From NCBI GenBank assembly GCA_016204145.1, contig JACQLK010000021.1, forward strand, positions 1 to 43,845: a stretch of DNA of 43,845 nucleotides, read 5' to 3'. The stretch is from Candidatus Pacearchaeota archaeon (lineage in GTDB: Archaea > Nanobdellota > Nanobdellia > Pacearchaeales > GW2011-AR1). Position numbers and translations under genes: made by a program. The notes below the pieces were generated by a model, which made no database searches, had not been told where the DNA came from, and saw only the letters and a program-made list of their open reading frames with translations. Shown piece after piece: positions 16,936 to 24,341 of the stretch (the stretch's first letter is position 1; every line of letters starts with the position of its first letter).

Positions 16936-17793
16936 TCATCCGAATATTTTTGGGGTAAGGTAGACCTCGACAAGCCCCGCGAAAACCAAAAGAATTATCG
17001 AGAGGAAAAGCAAAACAAAAACATTCTCCAAAACCCTTAGGAATTTCACATCCGCGAAGCCGTTTCTTATCACCCCGACTCCGAAAATTCCTCCGGCTAA
17101 TGCAGTGATGAAATAAGCCATTATTTCCGGAAATCCGTGAATCATGTATCTTGCTATTCCCGTCGGAATTCCCGCGATGCTATACTTTGTGAAAATCCCT
17201 ATTGCCGTTGAAATGACGCTTGCATTCCATGCAAGGATGAAAATCGCGCCCGCGCCGAAAATCAACGAAAAAATCAAAGTGAATATCATGACGTAAATAT
17301 TGTTGCTTATTATTGAAAGAAATCTATCCTCGCTCGCCGCGTTTCCCGTCGCCTTGAAGTTCTGCAGCGAATATTGCGTCACGCAGTCGTCTATTTTTCC
17401 GGGCGAGTTTATCATGCAATATGTTTGAATCTGCGCGTTGAACAACGTTTGATCTTCGAGGAAAATGTACCAGAATGAAAACGCCAAAATGAATCCGAGG
17501 AAAAGCCACATGAATGCGTAAATCGCGTCTTTGTGTATTCTCCAGACGCTGAAAAATCCCATGATTTCCTCGTCTTCCCTTTCCTCTTTTTTTATCATGT
17601 AATACATGAATGGAAGGGAAAACATCACGCAGAACGTGACGACAATCATTCCGGAATAATTTTTTAAAACAGCGTCGTTGGAGAAAAACCACTTGACAAG
17701 CAAAAGGGAAAGCGACGCGTACAGGATTCCGATGAAAAACATTTTCCAAGAGCCGTGCACAAGCCGCTTTGGATTAATCATTGATTCAAGCAT
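16936..17793 (-). CDS. SpoIIM/DUF95 family membrane protein
   Basis: 285 residues with five hydrophobic helices, starting MINPKRLVHGSWKMFFIGILY and including the loop IAGIPTGIARYMIHGFPEIMAYF before the last helices, as in the stage II sporulation protein M-related family. Archaeal members are widespread but their function is unknown; membrane remodelling has been proposed. A TATA box at 17816-17825 on the minus strand gives a leaderless start at 17793. It lies 45 nt upstream of the aglB start in the same direction but with a separate promoter between. Confidence 0.8.
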   Translation of the reverse strand: MLESMINPKRLVHGSWKMFFIGILYASLSLLLVKWFFSNDAVLKNYSGMIVVTFCVMFSLPFMYYMIKKEEREDEEIMGFFSVWRIHKDAIYAFMWLFLGFILAFSFWYIFLEDQTLFNAQIQTYCMINSPGKIDDCVTQYSLQNFKATGNAASEDRFLSIISNNIYVMIFTLIFSLIFGAGAIFILAWNASVISTAIGIFTKYSIAGIPTGIARYMIHGFPEIMAYFITALAGGIFGVGVIRNGFADVKFLRVLENVFVLLFLSIILLVFAGLVEVYLTPKIFG

Positions 17794-17833
17794 AATGGAA
17801 AAAAGAAAAGAGAATTTTTAAAATGTTTGATTA

Positions 17834-18053
17834 ATGCCTCAACAAAAAATTTCCGAAAGAAATCCAGACGAAAGTTGTAAATGTTCTGGAAAAGATAAAA
17901 ATAAGGCCTTTTCATTTTGTAAAAAGAAAAGAGGGAACGCCTTGGTTCATCGCGAGAATCGGAGAATACGGGGCGATATTGGACATTCGCGCAAATCCCG
18001 ACAAAATAATTGTTTTGGAAGTAGGTCACAGAAAGAATATATATGAGAAATAG
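17834..18053 (+). pseudogene. RelE/ParE-type toxin remnant, frameshifted and N-terminally short
   Basis: One frame reads FPKEIQTKVVNVLEKIKI, then IARIGEYGAILDIRANPDKI and EVGHRKNIYEK before TAG at 18051. This is the R(I/V)G(D/E)Y...D...GHR..IY signature of RelE-family mRNA endoribonuclease toxins. No in-frame ATG precedes it: TAA lies directly upstream, and the ATG at 17834 is in another frame. Removing one A from the A6 run at 17844-17849 would give a 70-residue protein, but it would still lack the usual first strand. No antitoxin is adjacent. The ORF track reports only shadow frames here. Probably a decayed toxin. Confidence 0.6.
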
Positions 18054-18065
18054 GGGATTGTTTTA

Positions 18066-18782
18066 TTAAGAGGTACAACAATAGGCAACGGTAGTATCAG
18101 ACCTTCCTGTAACATACGGGGTACATTTTTGTATCATATCTTGTGAAGGAAGTCTATCATAATTTATCATCAGAATACAAGTTCCAGCTTGTCTTTCATT
18201 ACATATATCCTCTCCTGTTACTTCTCTTGATGCGTTTGGACTTGCGACACTCCAAACAGAACATTTTTTATCTAACATATCTAAGACACCTTGATTTGTA
18301 GTAACATTTTTCAACTTAGTATCAATCTCCGCCTTAGTGTAATAATCCGTTGTATTTGTCCCTGAATTTATTGTGCAACTTGTGGAATTAACCTGCGTTG
18401 TTCCCGTCGGACAAACCGCGTCGGCGGAACAAGCCGTCGTCGTTGTTTTCACGCAGGAATAATCCTCATAATATTTACAAGTTTGTCTATAGAAAGGTCC
18501 GCTGCAAGAGCGATAGGAAGACCTTACAACATTTCTTGTTTCACCGCTGCCGCATTGGTTTTCGCCTATTACTCTTCTTGTCAAAGTCCTTGTTTGAGAG
18601 CAAGTTTTTATCGTAGGAGTGTCGGAAACCGCGTCTCCTGTGATTGTATTTCCAGTGATTGTGTTTTCAGACATCGCCGCCTTTCCAAACCAACTTCCGA
18701 AAACCGAAGCTGAAATAAATGAAACAGAAAGCACGGAAACAAATAATAGCGAAACAAGAATCAACCCCAAATTTCTTTTCAT
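18066..18782 (-). CDS. Secreted or anchored Cys-rich protein with signal peptide
   Basis: 238 residues. The N-terminus has a signal peptide or anchor (MKRNLGLILVSLLFVSVLSVSF...ASA), then a short Thr/Gly repeat (NTITGNTITGDAV). The body has about 14 cysteines (CGSG, SCSGPFY, CCTS at the C-terminus), which suggests disulfides outside the cell. Several N-X-S/T sequons (NST, NTT, NVT, NAS) make it a plausible AglB substrate. The family is unknown. An AGAGGAAAA ribosome-binding site and an AT-rich TATA region about 25 nt upstream (18800-18815) support the start. Confidence 0.7.
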   Translation of the reverse strand: MKRNLGLILVSLLFVSVLSVSFISASVFGSWFGKAAMSENTITGNTITGDAVSDTPTIKTCSQTRTLTRRVIGENQCGSGETRNVVRSSYRSCSGPFYRQTCKYYEDYSCVKTTTTACSADAVCPTGTTQVNSTSCTINSGTNTTDYYTKAEIDTKLKNVTTNQGVLDMLDKKCSVWSVASPNASREVTGEDICNERQAGTCILMINYDRLPSQDMIQKCTPYVTGRSDTTVAYCCTS

Positions 18783-18799
18783 TTTTCCTCTTTGGCAAA

Positions 18800-18834
18800 A
18801 TTTAAAATTTTAAAGAAAAGATATATATATATAT
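18800..18834. promoter_or_regulatory. Divergent promoter region
   Basis: AAAATTTAAAATTTTAAAG (18797-18815) read on the minus strand is about 25 nt before the secreted protein start. GATATATATATATATG (18820-18835) is about 27 nt before the plus-strand start at 18855. Two TATA boxes thus lie within 35 nt, back to back. Confidence 0.5.
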
Positions 18835-18854
18835 GTTTCGGTTTTGCTTATTTT

Positions 18855-19685
18855 ATGGACAACAAAAAAAAGAGGTTTGAAAAAATTCTTAAGGACATAA
18901 AGGACATAAAAATCCAGGGCGCGAGAAACATCGCGAAAGCCGCGCTGAATGCATATTTTATTTATCCCTCAAAAGAATCAAAAGAAAAATTAATTTCCGC
19001 GCGCCCGACGGAGCCGATGCTTTTCAACGTCATGGAAAGAATTGAAAGCCAGTCGTACAAGAAAATCCTTTTCCATTTCGACGAGGCGCAGGAAAAAATA
19101 AACAAGTTTGTTTTTGAACTGATAAAAAACAGTGACGTGATTTTCACGCACTGCCATTCTACAAACGTCATAAACGCGCTGATTTACGCAAAAAAGCGCG
19201 GAAAAAATTTTCAGGTTTACAATACGGAAACCCGCCCGCTGTTTCAGGGGAGGATGACTGCAAGGCAATTGAGAAAAGCGGGGATAAAAGTCACGATGTT
19301 CATTGATTCCGCCTTGGACGTTGCGATAAGTCGGGAAAATAAAAAAGACAAAATTTATTCGACAAAGATTTTCCTCGGCTCCGATGCGCTTTTGAATAAG
19401 GGGATAATAAACAAAATCGGCAGCGGCCTTATTGCAAAAATTGCAGGCATTGAAAAAGTCCCGGTTTACATAATCGCGGATTCGTGGAAATATTCAAGCA
19501 GAAAAATTCCGATTGAGCAAAGGAGCTTGAACGAGGTCTGGAAGCGCGCGCCTAAGAACATAAAAATAAGAAATCCGACATTTGAATTCGTGCCGAAGAA
19601 ATTCATAAAAAAAATAATCTCGGAATTTGGAATTTTGACCTATGATGAATTTTTGAGGGAAGTGAGGAAGAACAATAATTCTTAA
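18855..19685 (+). CDS. eIF2B-family protein, probable ribose-1,5-bisphosphate isomerase
   Basis: 276 residues from ATG 18855; the longer track start adds 21 residues that overlap the TATA box. Family hallmarks: FTHCHSTNVINAL (catalytic-type Cys), YNTETRPLFQGRMTARQL, FLGSDALLNKGIINKIGSGLIA (Asp) and a C-terminal K-containing VPVYIIADSWK. In archaea, R15P isomerases convert ribose-1,5-bisphosphate to ribulose-1,5-bisphosphate in the AMP pathway, between AMP phosphorylase and type III RuBisCO. An AMP phosphorylase gene lies at 41966, which supports this reading over a translation-factor role. The CHST in place of CNS(G/A) is slightly atypical. Confidence 0.75.
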   Translation: MDNKKKRFEKILKDIKDIKIQGARNIAKAALNAYFIYPSKESKEKLISARPTEPMLFNVMERIESQSYKKILFHFDEAQEKINKFVFELIKNSDVIFTHCHSTNVINALIYAKKRGKNFQVYNTETRPLFQGRMTARQLRKAGIKVTMFIDSALDVAISRENKKDKIYSTKIFLGSDALLNKGIINKIGSGLIAKIAGIEKVPVYIIADSWKYSSRKIPIEQRSLNEVWKRAPKNIKIRNPTFEFVPKKFIKKIISEFGILTYDEFLREVRKNNNS

Positions 19686-19709
19686 AAAGAAAATCTTTTT
19701 CTCAGTATT

Positions 19710-20060
19710 ATGGTTGATGAAGATAAAAAAGAGAAAATATTGAGATTGGAGTATGAACATTCCAGAACTTATGTTTTTGCATCATTTAGTGGAATGCTTG
19801 TTCTTGCATTTGGCGCAATCTCTAACCTAAATTTGTTTTTTAAAAATCAATTAACTTTATTCTCTCTCGGAGTATTATCTTTTTCTTTTCTGATTTTACT
19901 TTCTTTATTCTTTATATCTCTTTTATCAATGAACAGAAGATACAATGAATTAATGTGTTACTTAAAGAATGAAAATCCACGAAAAATAGAATGGGTAAAT
20001 CTATTTCTTTTAATTATTTTGATATTTGAATTAATAAAATTATTTCAACTTATACTTTAG
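19710..20060 (+). CDS. Unknown small membrane protein, about three TM helices
   Basis: 116 residues. A charged N-terminus (MVDEDKKEKILRLEYEHSR) is followed by hydrophobic helices near 22-42, 48-72 and 95-115. It is AT-rich with ATA/TTA/AAA codons, like the unknown membrane protein at 5741 and unlike its neighbours. It starts 24 nt after the R15P isomerase-like gene. No family recognised. Confidence 0.55.
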   Translation: MVDEDKKEKILRLEYEHSRTYVFASFSGMLVLAFGAISNLNLFFKNQLTLFSLGVLSFSFLILLSLFFISLLSMNRRYNELMCYLKNENPRKIEWVNLFLLIILIFELIKLFQLIL

Positions 20061-20094
20061 AAATAATTCTATCTCCCTATTTCTCGTCAGTATT

Positions 20095-20478
20095 TTACTG
20101 ATTTTCCTTCATCACTCTCTCAACTTCTTTTCCGATTTCCTCAAGATTTTTGTTCAATTCATCTTTGACTTCTTTCAATTTCTCAATCTGCTTTTTTATA
20201 GTTTCCTGCGTGTCTTCCACGGATTTTTTCACAAAGACCCTTCCGCCGACATCAACTGTCAAATCCTCGGATTCGACTTTTGCCTTTATGAAAATTCCCC
20301 TTCCGACCGGCGCGAGGATTTCTTTTCCCTTTGAGGTTTTCAATTCATCAATTCCGAAATCGAGCGTCTCCAATTCAATAATTCCCTCGTCGACAGCGCT
20401 TATCTGCTGCTGCAACTGCCTTATCTGCTGTTCAAAAATGCTCAACTTGAAAATTAATTCTTGATTGTTTTCTTCCAT
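20095..20478 (-). CDS. pfdA: Prefoldin alpha subunit
   Basis: 127 residues, the usual length. Two long coiled-coil helices (about 1-35, EQQIRQLQQQISAVDEGI, and 85-125, IKKQIEKLKEVKDELNKNLEEIG) flank a beta-hairpin core with KGKEILAPVGRGIFIKAKV and VDVGGRVFVKKS. It forms the hexameric jellyfish chaperone with prefoldin beta and passes unfolded proteins to the thermosome. A TTTAAAAC box at 20500-20508 on the minus strand is about 26 nt upstream. The beta subunit is not in this window. Confidence 0.92.
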   Translation of the reverse strand: MEENNQELIFKLSIFEQQIRQLQQQISAVDEGIIELETLDFGIDELKTSKGKEILAPVGRGIFIKAKVESEDLTVDVGGRVFVKKSVEDTQETIKKQIEKLKEVKDELNKNLEEIGKEVERVMKENQ

Positions 20479-20630
20479 TTTTTAGTGAGATAAAACGGGG
20501 TTTTAAAGTTTGTCCCGCCACAAAAAATTTCCCTCACCCCCAGAAGACCCCTTTTAACTTATAACCCCTGTCCATTAATTTTTATTATAGGATTTGCGCG
20601 CTAACGTTTTCTCAATGATTTTTCTAAATT

Positions 20631-21032
20631 TCAAACCACGTTGAAGATTTTCCTAAAGAGAAGATTTGAAAAAACTCCCGAGCCGATGTACCACCATATC
20701 CACGTTTTTGCGATTTCACTGCCGACGTAAATTCCTTTGAGCCATCCTATAAGCAATATCAGCGGAATGAACGTGAACAAAAGCGGTTTCATCGAATGTT
20801 TCGTAAGTTCCATGGAACAGTCAAGCATTTCTTTCTGCACTTTCGCAAGTTCTTTCGGATTGTCCTTGTTTTCCTTCACTTTTATTTGGCATGTTTTCTG
20901 TATTTCCTTCAATTCTTTCATCCTGTTCTGATTTGTGAATTTTTTTGTAACCCAAACCATCACGAGAGTCACAAGGACAGACGCCGCTACCACGCTTAAT
21001 TTCGGATTCAAGAGCATTAATTCTTTAAGCAT
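20631..21032 (-). CDS. EMC3/Oxa1-superfamily membrane protein (DUF106)
   Basis: 133 residues with three transmembrane helices: about 10-28, 85-101 (LFTFIPLILLIGWLKGIYVG) and 108-125. Between helices 1 and 2 is a cytosolic coiled-coil (RMKELKEIQKTCQIKVKENK). This architecture is that of archaeal DUF106 proteins, relatives of YidC/Oxa1/EMC3 insertases that help place membrane proteins beside ribosomes. It lies downstream of secY in the same direction, as in many archaea, but the adenylate kinase gene often found between them is absent. The AT-rich gap of 108 nt to SecY contains a repeated CATTTTATTTGTAAA. Confidence 0.85.
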   Translation of the reverse strand: MLKELMLLNPKLSVVAASVLVTLVMVWVTKKFTNQNRMKELKEIQKTCQIKVKENKDNPKELAKVQKEMLDCSMELTKHSMKPLLFTFIPLILLIGWLKGIYVGSEIAKTWIWWYIGSGVFSNLLFRKIFNVV

Positions 21033-21095
21033 TTTATTTGTAAACGACTTTATGAAAAATTTTTAATTTTGATTTAAACATTTTATTTGTAAAAG
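21030..21095 (+). repeat. Imperfect tandem copy of CATTTTATTTGTAAA
   Basis: CATTTTATTTGTAAA occurs at about 21030 and again near 21080, and the two copies share flanking A/T-rich sequence. On the minus strand the first overlaps the start codon of the EMC3-like gene, so it may be a duplicated translation-start region. Confidence 0.4.
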
Positions 21096-21140
21096 GTCTT
21101 GAAAATTTTAATTTCGTCTTTAATATTTTATTTTACTGTT

Positions 21141-22577
21141 TTATTTGCCTATAAACTTTTTCATTGCCGGGAAAATGTCCGTCTGATGCTGCTGCGCGAT
21201 GTTCTGATAGAACTGGAACATTATCATTATTACCAGAAGAATTGCCGTCCCGGAAACCAAAGCGCCGAGCAAGTCGGTCACCGCGGCGAGCAATCCTATT
21301 GCCAAACCGCCCATTACCGTGAGCGGCATTATGTATCTCTCAAGTATGCTTTCCAAGACCCTTTCGTCCTGTCTGAATCCCGCGACTTGCAAACCCGACG
21401 ATGAAATCTTATGCGCCTGGGCTTTTGCATCCATTCCCGACGTCTTTACCCAGAATATTGCGAATACCGTGGATAAAAGCATGAAAAATAAAACATGCGT
21501 CAGCCCCTGGATTAAATATTTCGGCAAAAATCCCCCCCTTATTGTCAACTCGAGAAGATTTGTGCTTCCAAGCCAAAATGAAAACCCGGAAATCGGCTGT
21601 CCTTGCGAGAATTTTCCCAAGAATGAAAAGTACGACGCGATTTTTGCGCTTCCTTCGCAAAGTCCTCCGCTGTAGCACGGAGCGGCGACATTATCCACGA
21701 GCCCGCCGAACAATTGCAAATTCGCAATCAATGCGGCTGTTAAAATTACCGGAATTACCGACGCGTAAAAAAACGACAGCGGCCAGTTTATTCCGTATCC
21801 TCTTACCTTTCCAAAACTAAGCGGAATTTCAACTTTCAGCGACTGCGCCCAGACAACAAGAAGGAAAATCAGGATAGTTGAGACAATTGCGGCAAATGCG
21901 GAAACGAATTCAATCGGATATCTGCTTATCACTGATTGTATCAATATCAAAACCTTTCCCGAGCACGGCGTCGTCGCGAAATCAAGAAGGCAGTTTCTTC
22001 CCTGCTGATTTACAAATTGGAACGCGCTTGTTATTATTCTCCAGCTTATTCCTGCGCCGATGAATAATGAAACCCCTGAGCCAAATCCCCATTTGTCGGT
22101 AACTTCCGCCATGTAAAATATCGCGAGTCCTCCGAGAATCAGCTGCGCGATTACTATCGGCGCAAGCCCCGGCTCTGCCTGAAGTCCGTTCATCATCACG
22201 TAAACAAGCGACGTGAAAATTATGAAAAAGAAAACAAGTATCTTTTGAACGCCCTGGAAAAATCTTTTCCCCTCCGCGGTCGTAGTGTCTATGTTTAATA
22301 TCCCGGAACCGATTAAAAGTTGGAGAATTATGGAAGCCATGACAATAGGGCCTACTCCGATTGAGATTATGCTTCCAAAGTCGGTTCCCAGAACGATTGC
22401 GAGATATTCAAATCTTTGCAGCGCGTTATTGGAAAGTCCGAAAAGGGAAATATTCGCGAGAACGAAAAATAACACGAGAACCGCAATTGTCCATTTCAAT
22501 TTTATTTTGAAATCGACTTTTTTCTCTTCCGGTTTCGTCACTTCCGGGAGATAGTTGAATATTTGTCTCAGGTCCAT
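21141..22577 (-). CDS. secY: Preprotein translocase subunit SecY (Sec61 alpha)
   Basis: 478 residues with ten hydrophobic helices. The N-terminus (FNYLPEVTKPEEKKVDFKIKLKWT), plug-region glycines (LFGLSNNALQRFEYLAIVLG...GSIISIGVGPIVMASIILQLL) and the cytosolic loop before helix 7 (SLKVEIPLSFGKVRGYGINWPLSF) are characteristic. It forms the protein-conducting channel with SecE/Sec61beta. It normally sits at the end of the spc operon; here it is separated from L15 by 398 nt and has its own TATA box (TTTTTAAACG) about 26 nt upstream, so it can be transcribed independently. Confidence 0.95.
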   Translation of the reverse strand: MDLRQIFNYLPEVTKPEEKKVDFKIKLKWTIAVLVLFFVLANISLFGLSNNALQRFEYLAIVLGTDFGSIISIGVGPIVMASIILQLLIGSGILNIDTTTAEGKRFFQGVQKILVFFFIIFTSLVYVMMNGLQAEPGLAPIVIAQLILGGLAIFYMAEVTDKWGFGSGVSLFIGAGISWRIITSAFQFVNQQGRNCLLDFATTPCSGKVLILIQSVISRYPIEFVSAFAAIVSTILIFLLVVWAQSLKVEIPLSFGKVRGYGINWPLSFFYASVIPVILTAALIANLQLFGGLVDNVAAPCYSGGLCEGSAKIASYFSFLGKFSQGQPISGFSFWLGSTNLLELTIRGGFLPKYLIQGLTHVLFFMLLSTVFAIFWVKTSGMDAKAQAHKISSSGLQVAGFRQDERVLESILERYIMPLTVMGGLAIGLLAAVTDLLGALVSGTAILLVIMIMFQFYQNIAQQHQTDIFPAMKKFIGK

Positions 22578-22597
22578 TTTTATTATTGATTAAAATT

Positions 22598-22608
22598 GTT
22601 TTTAAACG
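22598..22608 (-). promoter_or_regulatory. TATA box for secY
   Basis: The minus strand reads CGTTTAAAAAC, about 26 nt before ATG 22577. It suggests a leaderless secY mRNA independent of the ribosomal operon. Confidence 0.55.
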
Positions 22609-22839
22609 TTTTTGGTATGCAGATTAACAAAGTTTAGTTTCACCGCGCCACCAATCTCCCTGTCCCACAGAGGGAAATAAAAGATAAGCTGTTCACTGAC
22701 CGCTAAAGGGAGATAAAATTAATAACAAGTTGCTTATCGTCAAAACAATTTTAATCCCAAAACATCTCTGAAAATATTATTGGGTTATAAAGTTAAATTT
22801 ATACATTCAAAAATCAGGCATTATAATTTGGTTTGGGGG
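22609..22839. other. Intergenic region with interleaved inverted repeats, no supported gene
   Basis: ATCTCCC (22654-22660) pairs with GGGAGAT (22708-22714), and GATAAGC (22683-22689) pairs with GCTTATC (22732-22738). The two stems interleave, as in a pseudoknot. A smaller hairpin lies inside (CTGTCCCACAG). A plus-strand TATA-like TTAAATTTATAC sits near 22793. This could be a non-coding RNA or a degenerate mobile element; I recognise no known family. Confidence 0.3.
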
Positions 22840-22962
22840 CTAACCCGTTTTCATCGAGGGAATATTAGCCGAGCGGAATTCATGGAAACTATCGTCGGCG
22901 AATTGCTTGTTTATACAATAGAAACAAACATTAATCTCCAATAAAATCACATTAACTTTCAT
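22840..22962 (-). CDS. 40-codon ORF after L15, possibly a remnant or structured leader
   Basis: ATG 22962 lies 14 nt after the L15 stop and opens 40 codons (FADDSFHEFRSANIPSMKTG at the end) before TAG at 22840. The frame continues past the TAG as PPNQIIMPDF and TGA, as if a longer reading frame had been interrupted. The 3' part can fold: GGCTAA/TTAGCC with an inner CCC/GGG. It may be a small protein, a decayed repeat-encoded ORF, or an RNA structure at the operon end. Confidence 0.3.
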   Translation of the reverse strand: MKVNVILLEINVCFYCINKQFADDSFHEFRSANIPSMKTG

Positions 22963-22975
22963 AGTCGGAATAGAA

Positions 22976-23440
22976 TCATTCTTTTTTCTTATGATTCAGG
23001 ATTATTTCCCCGCCGGCTTCTTTGACTTTTTCAATCGCGGATTTCGACGCCTCTTTCGCTTTTATAAAAAGTTTTTCTTTGACTTCTCCGTCGCCGAGAA
23101 TTTTATAATCCTTAAGGATTATTTCAAATCCGTCCTTTGATTTTTTCGCGATACCTTTTTTCAAAAGCGTTTCGATGTTTTCCTCTATCGCATTGAGATT
23201 CATTTTCTTCCTTTTGTCCCTTTTTGTTCCCCTGCTTGTTATTCCCTGCTTTCCGAAATATCCGTGCCCGTAAAGTTTCAGTATCAGCGATTTTTTATGG
23301 TCTGCCCTTTTTCCCGTTCCGGCCATTCCGACTCCGCCGTGATGTCCGGATTTTTTGCTTTTCTTTCTCGAGCCGGTTCCATGGGTCCCCATGCCCTTTC
23401 CGTGCATCCTCGACGATTTTTTTCTTTTTTTGATTTTCAT
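22976..23440 (-). CDS. rpl15: Ribosomal protein uL15
   Basis: 154 residues; the archaeal uL15 N-terminus rich in Arg/Lys/Gly/His (RMHGKGMGTHGTGSRKKSKKSGHHGG) and the KLYGHGYFGKQGI segment are clear. It binds 23S rRNA during late large-subunit assembly. It is the last ribosomal gene of this operon. Its start overlaps the stop of the acetyltransferase gene by 4 nt (ATGA), so its translation is coupled to a non-ribosomal gene. Confidence 0.95.
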   Translation of the reverse strand: MKIKKRKKSSRMHGKGMGTHGTGSRKKSKKSGHHGGVGMAGTGKRADHKKSLILKLYGHGYFGKQGITSRGTKRDKRKKMNLNAIEENIETLLKKGIAKKSKDGFEIILKDYKILGDGEVKEKLFIKAKEASKSAIEKVKEAGGEIILNHKKKE

Positions 23441-23916
23441 TTTGAAATTTCTTTTTCTAGAGTTATACTATGCTCATTAAATCCTAAATTTTTATATAAC
23501 TCAATAGCTTTTTTATTTTGAGCAGATGCGACAAGTTTAATTCTTTTAACCTTTTTTTCTTCGCACCATTTTAGGAATTTGTTAATTAATTCTTTTCCTA
23601 TCCCTTTGTTTCTATGTTCTTTTAAAACAAACATATTTTCTAATTCGGCAGAATTATCAACGTTTCTATAACTTTCCAGTTTGCATATAGCTCCGACAAG
23701 ATAACCTACAATCTTTTCATCAATAACAACTACTATTGTAAAACTATTTTTGCTATCCTTTATTCTTTTTTTAAAATAATCAGCTCCATCTTTACCAAAA
23801 GTCCATCTAAGATTTAATGTTTTGTCATATTCATTATATTCTTTCTCAAATAACTGAAGGTTCAATTTTTGTATATCTTCCAAATCTTCTATAGTTGCTT
23901 TTCTAATTCCTGCCAT
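23437..23916 (-). CDS. GNAT family N-acetyltransferase inside the ribosomal operon
   Basis: 159 residues from ATG 23916; the track's GTG at 23919 is one codon earlier. GNAT features: an N-terminal RKATIEDLEDIQKLN, beta-strand IVGYLVGAICKLES, the acetyl-CoA loop LEHRNKGIGKELINKFLKW (R/Q-x-x-G-x-G/A) and KLVASAQNKKAIELYKNLGF. It is between L30 and L15: its ATG overlaps the L30 stop as TGATG and its stop overlaps the L15 ATG. Its codons are much more AT-rich than those of its neighbours. It could acetylate a ribosomal protein N-terminus (RimI-like) or be an acquired cargo gene; the substrate is unknown. Confidence 0.9.
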   Translation of the reverse strand: MAGIRKATIEDLEDIQKLNLQLFEKEYNEYDKTLNLRWTFGKDGADYFKKRIKDSKNSFTIVVVIDEKIVGYLVGAICKLESYRNVDNSAELENMFVLKEHRNKGIGKELINKFLKWCEEKKVKRIKLVASAQNKKAIELYKNLGFNEHSITLEKEISK

Positions 23917-24341
23917 CACAGCATCCTCTCCAACAATTTATTTATGTCTTTTCCGTGATTTCCCAAAACGCCTTTCTTTTTTCCGAAATGAATTTTCGAA
24001 TCGATTCCGCCCCTCGGAGGATGCAGGCGGAAAAACGGCTTGATGTTCGCATCTTCATAACCTTTTCCTTTCATTATTTCCTCGGCGGCTTTTTTTAAAT
24101 CGGTTTTCTTTTTTTTGTCCATCTGCTTTCCCCTTTTCTCAACGAGTTTTGAAAACATTTCGTCGTCTATTTCTCCGTAAGCGACAAAGTCCTTGATTTT
24201 TTTCAATACTCCGAGCTCTTCCGCCTTCGGTTTTTGCATTACGACGCATGAATATTTTTTTCTCAGTCGGATTCTATTTAACGATTCCGCCGCATCTCCT
24301 CTTAGCCCGACTTCTCCGCGTATTCTTATTATGCAAATCAT
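23916..24341 (-). CDS. rpl30: Ribosomal protein uL30
   Basis: 141 residues from ATG 24341; the 220-residue track version extends into S5 and is not real. The ICIIRIRGEVGLRGDAAESLNRIRL N-terminus and the archaeal C-terminal extension ending FFRLHPPRGGIDSKIHFGKKKGVLGNHG are typical. It overlaps S5 by ATGA upstream and the acetyltransferase by TGATG downstream. Confidence 0.95.
   Translation of the reverse strand: MICIIRIRGEVGLRGDAAESLNRIRLRKKYSCVVMQKPKAEELGVLKKIKDFVAYGEIDDEMFSKLVEKRGKQMDKKKKTDLKKAAEEIMKGKGYEDANIKPFFRLHPPRGGIDSKIHFGKKKGVLGNHGKDINKLLERML

Noticed and set aside
17778-18046. Track ORFs on both strands over the RelE remnant
   Set aside because: Their sequences are low-quality and the only frame with family signature is the third plus frame, which the track does not list because it has no start.
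22840-22900. Possible tRNA-like GCCGAGCGG segment
   Set aside because: It resembles a class II tRNA D-arm but no cloverleaf or TTC-loop follows.
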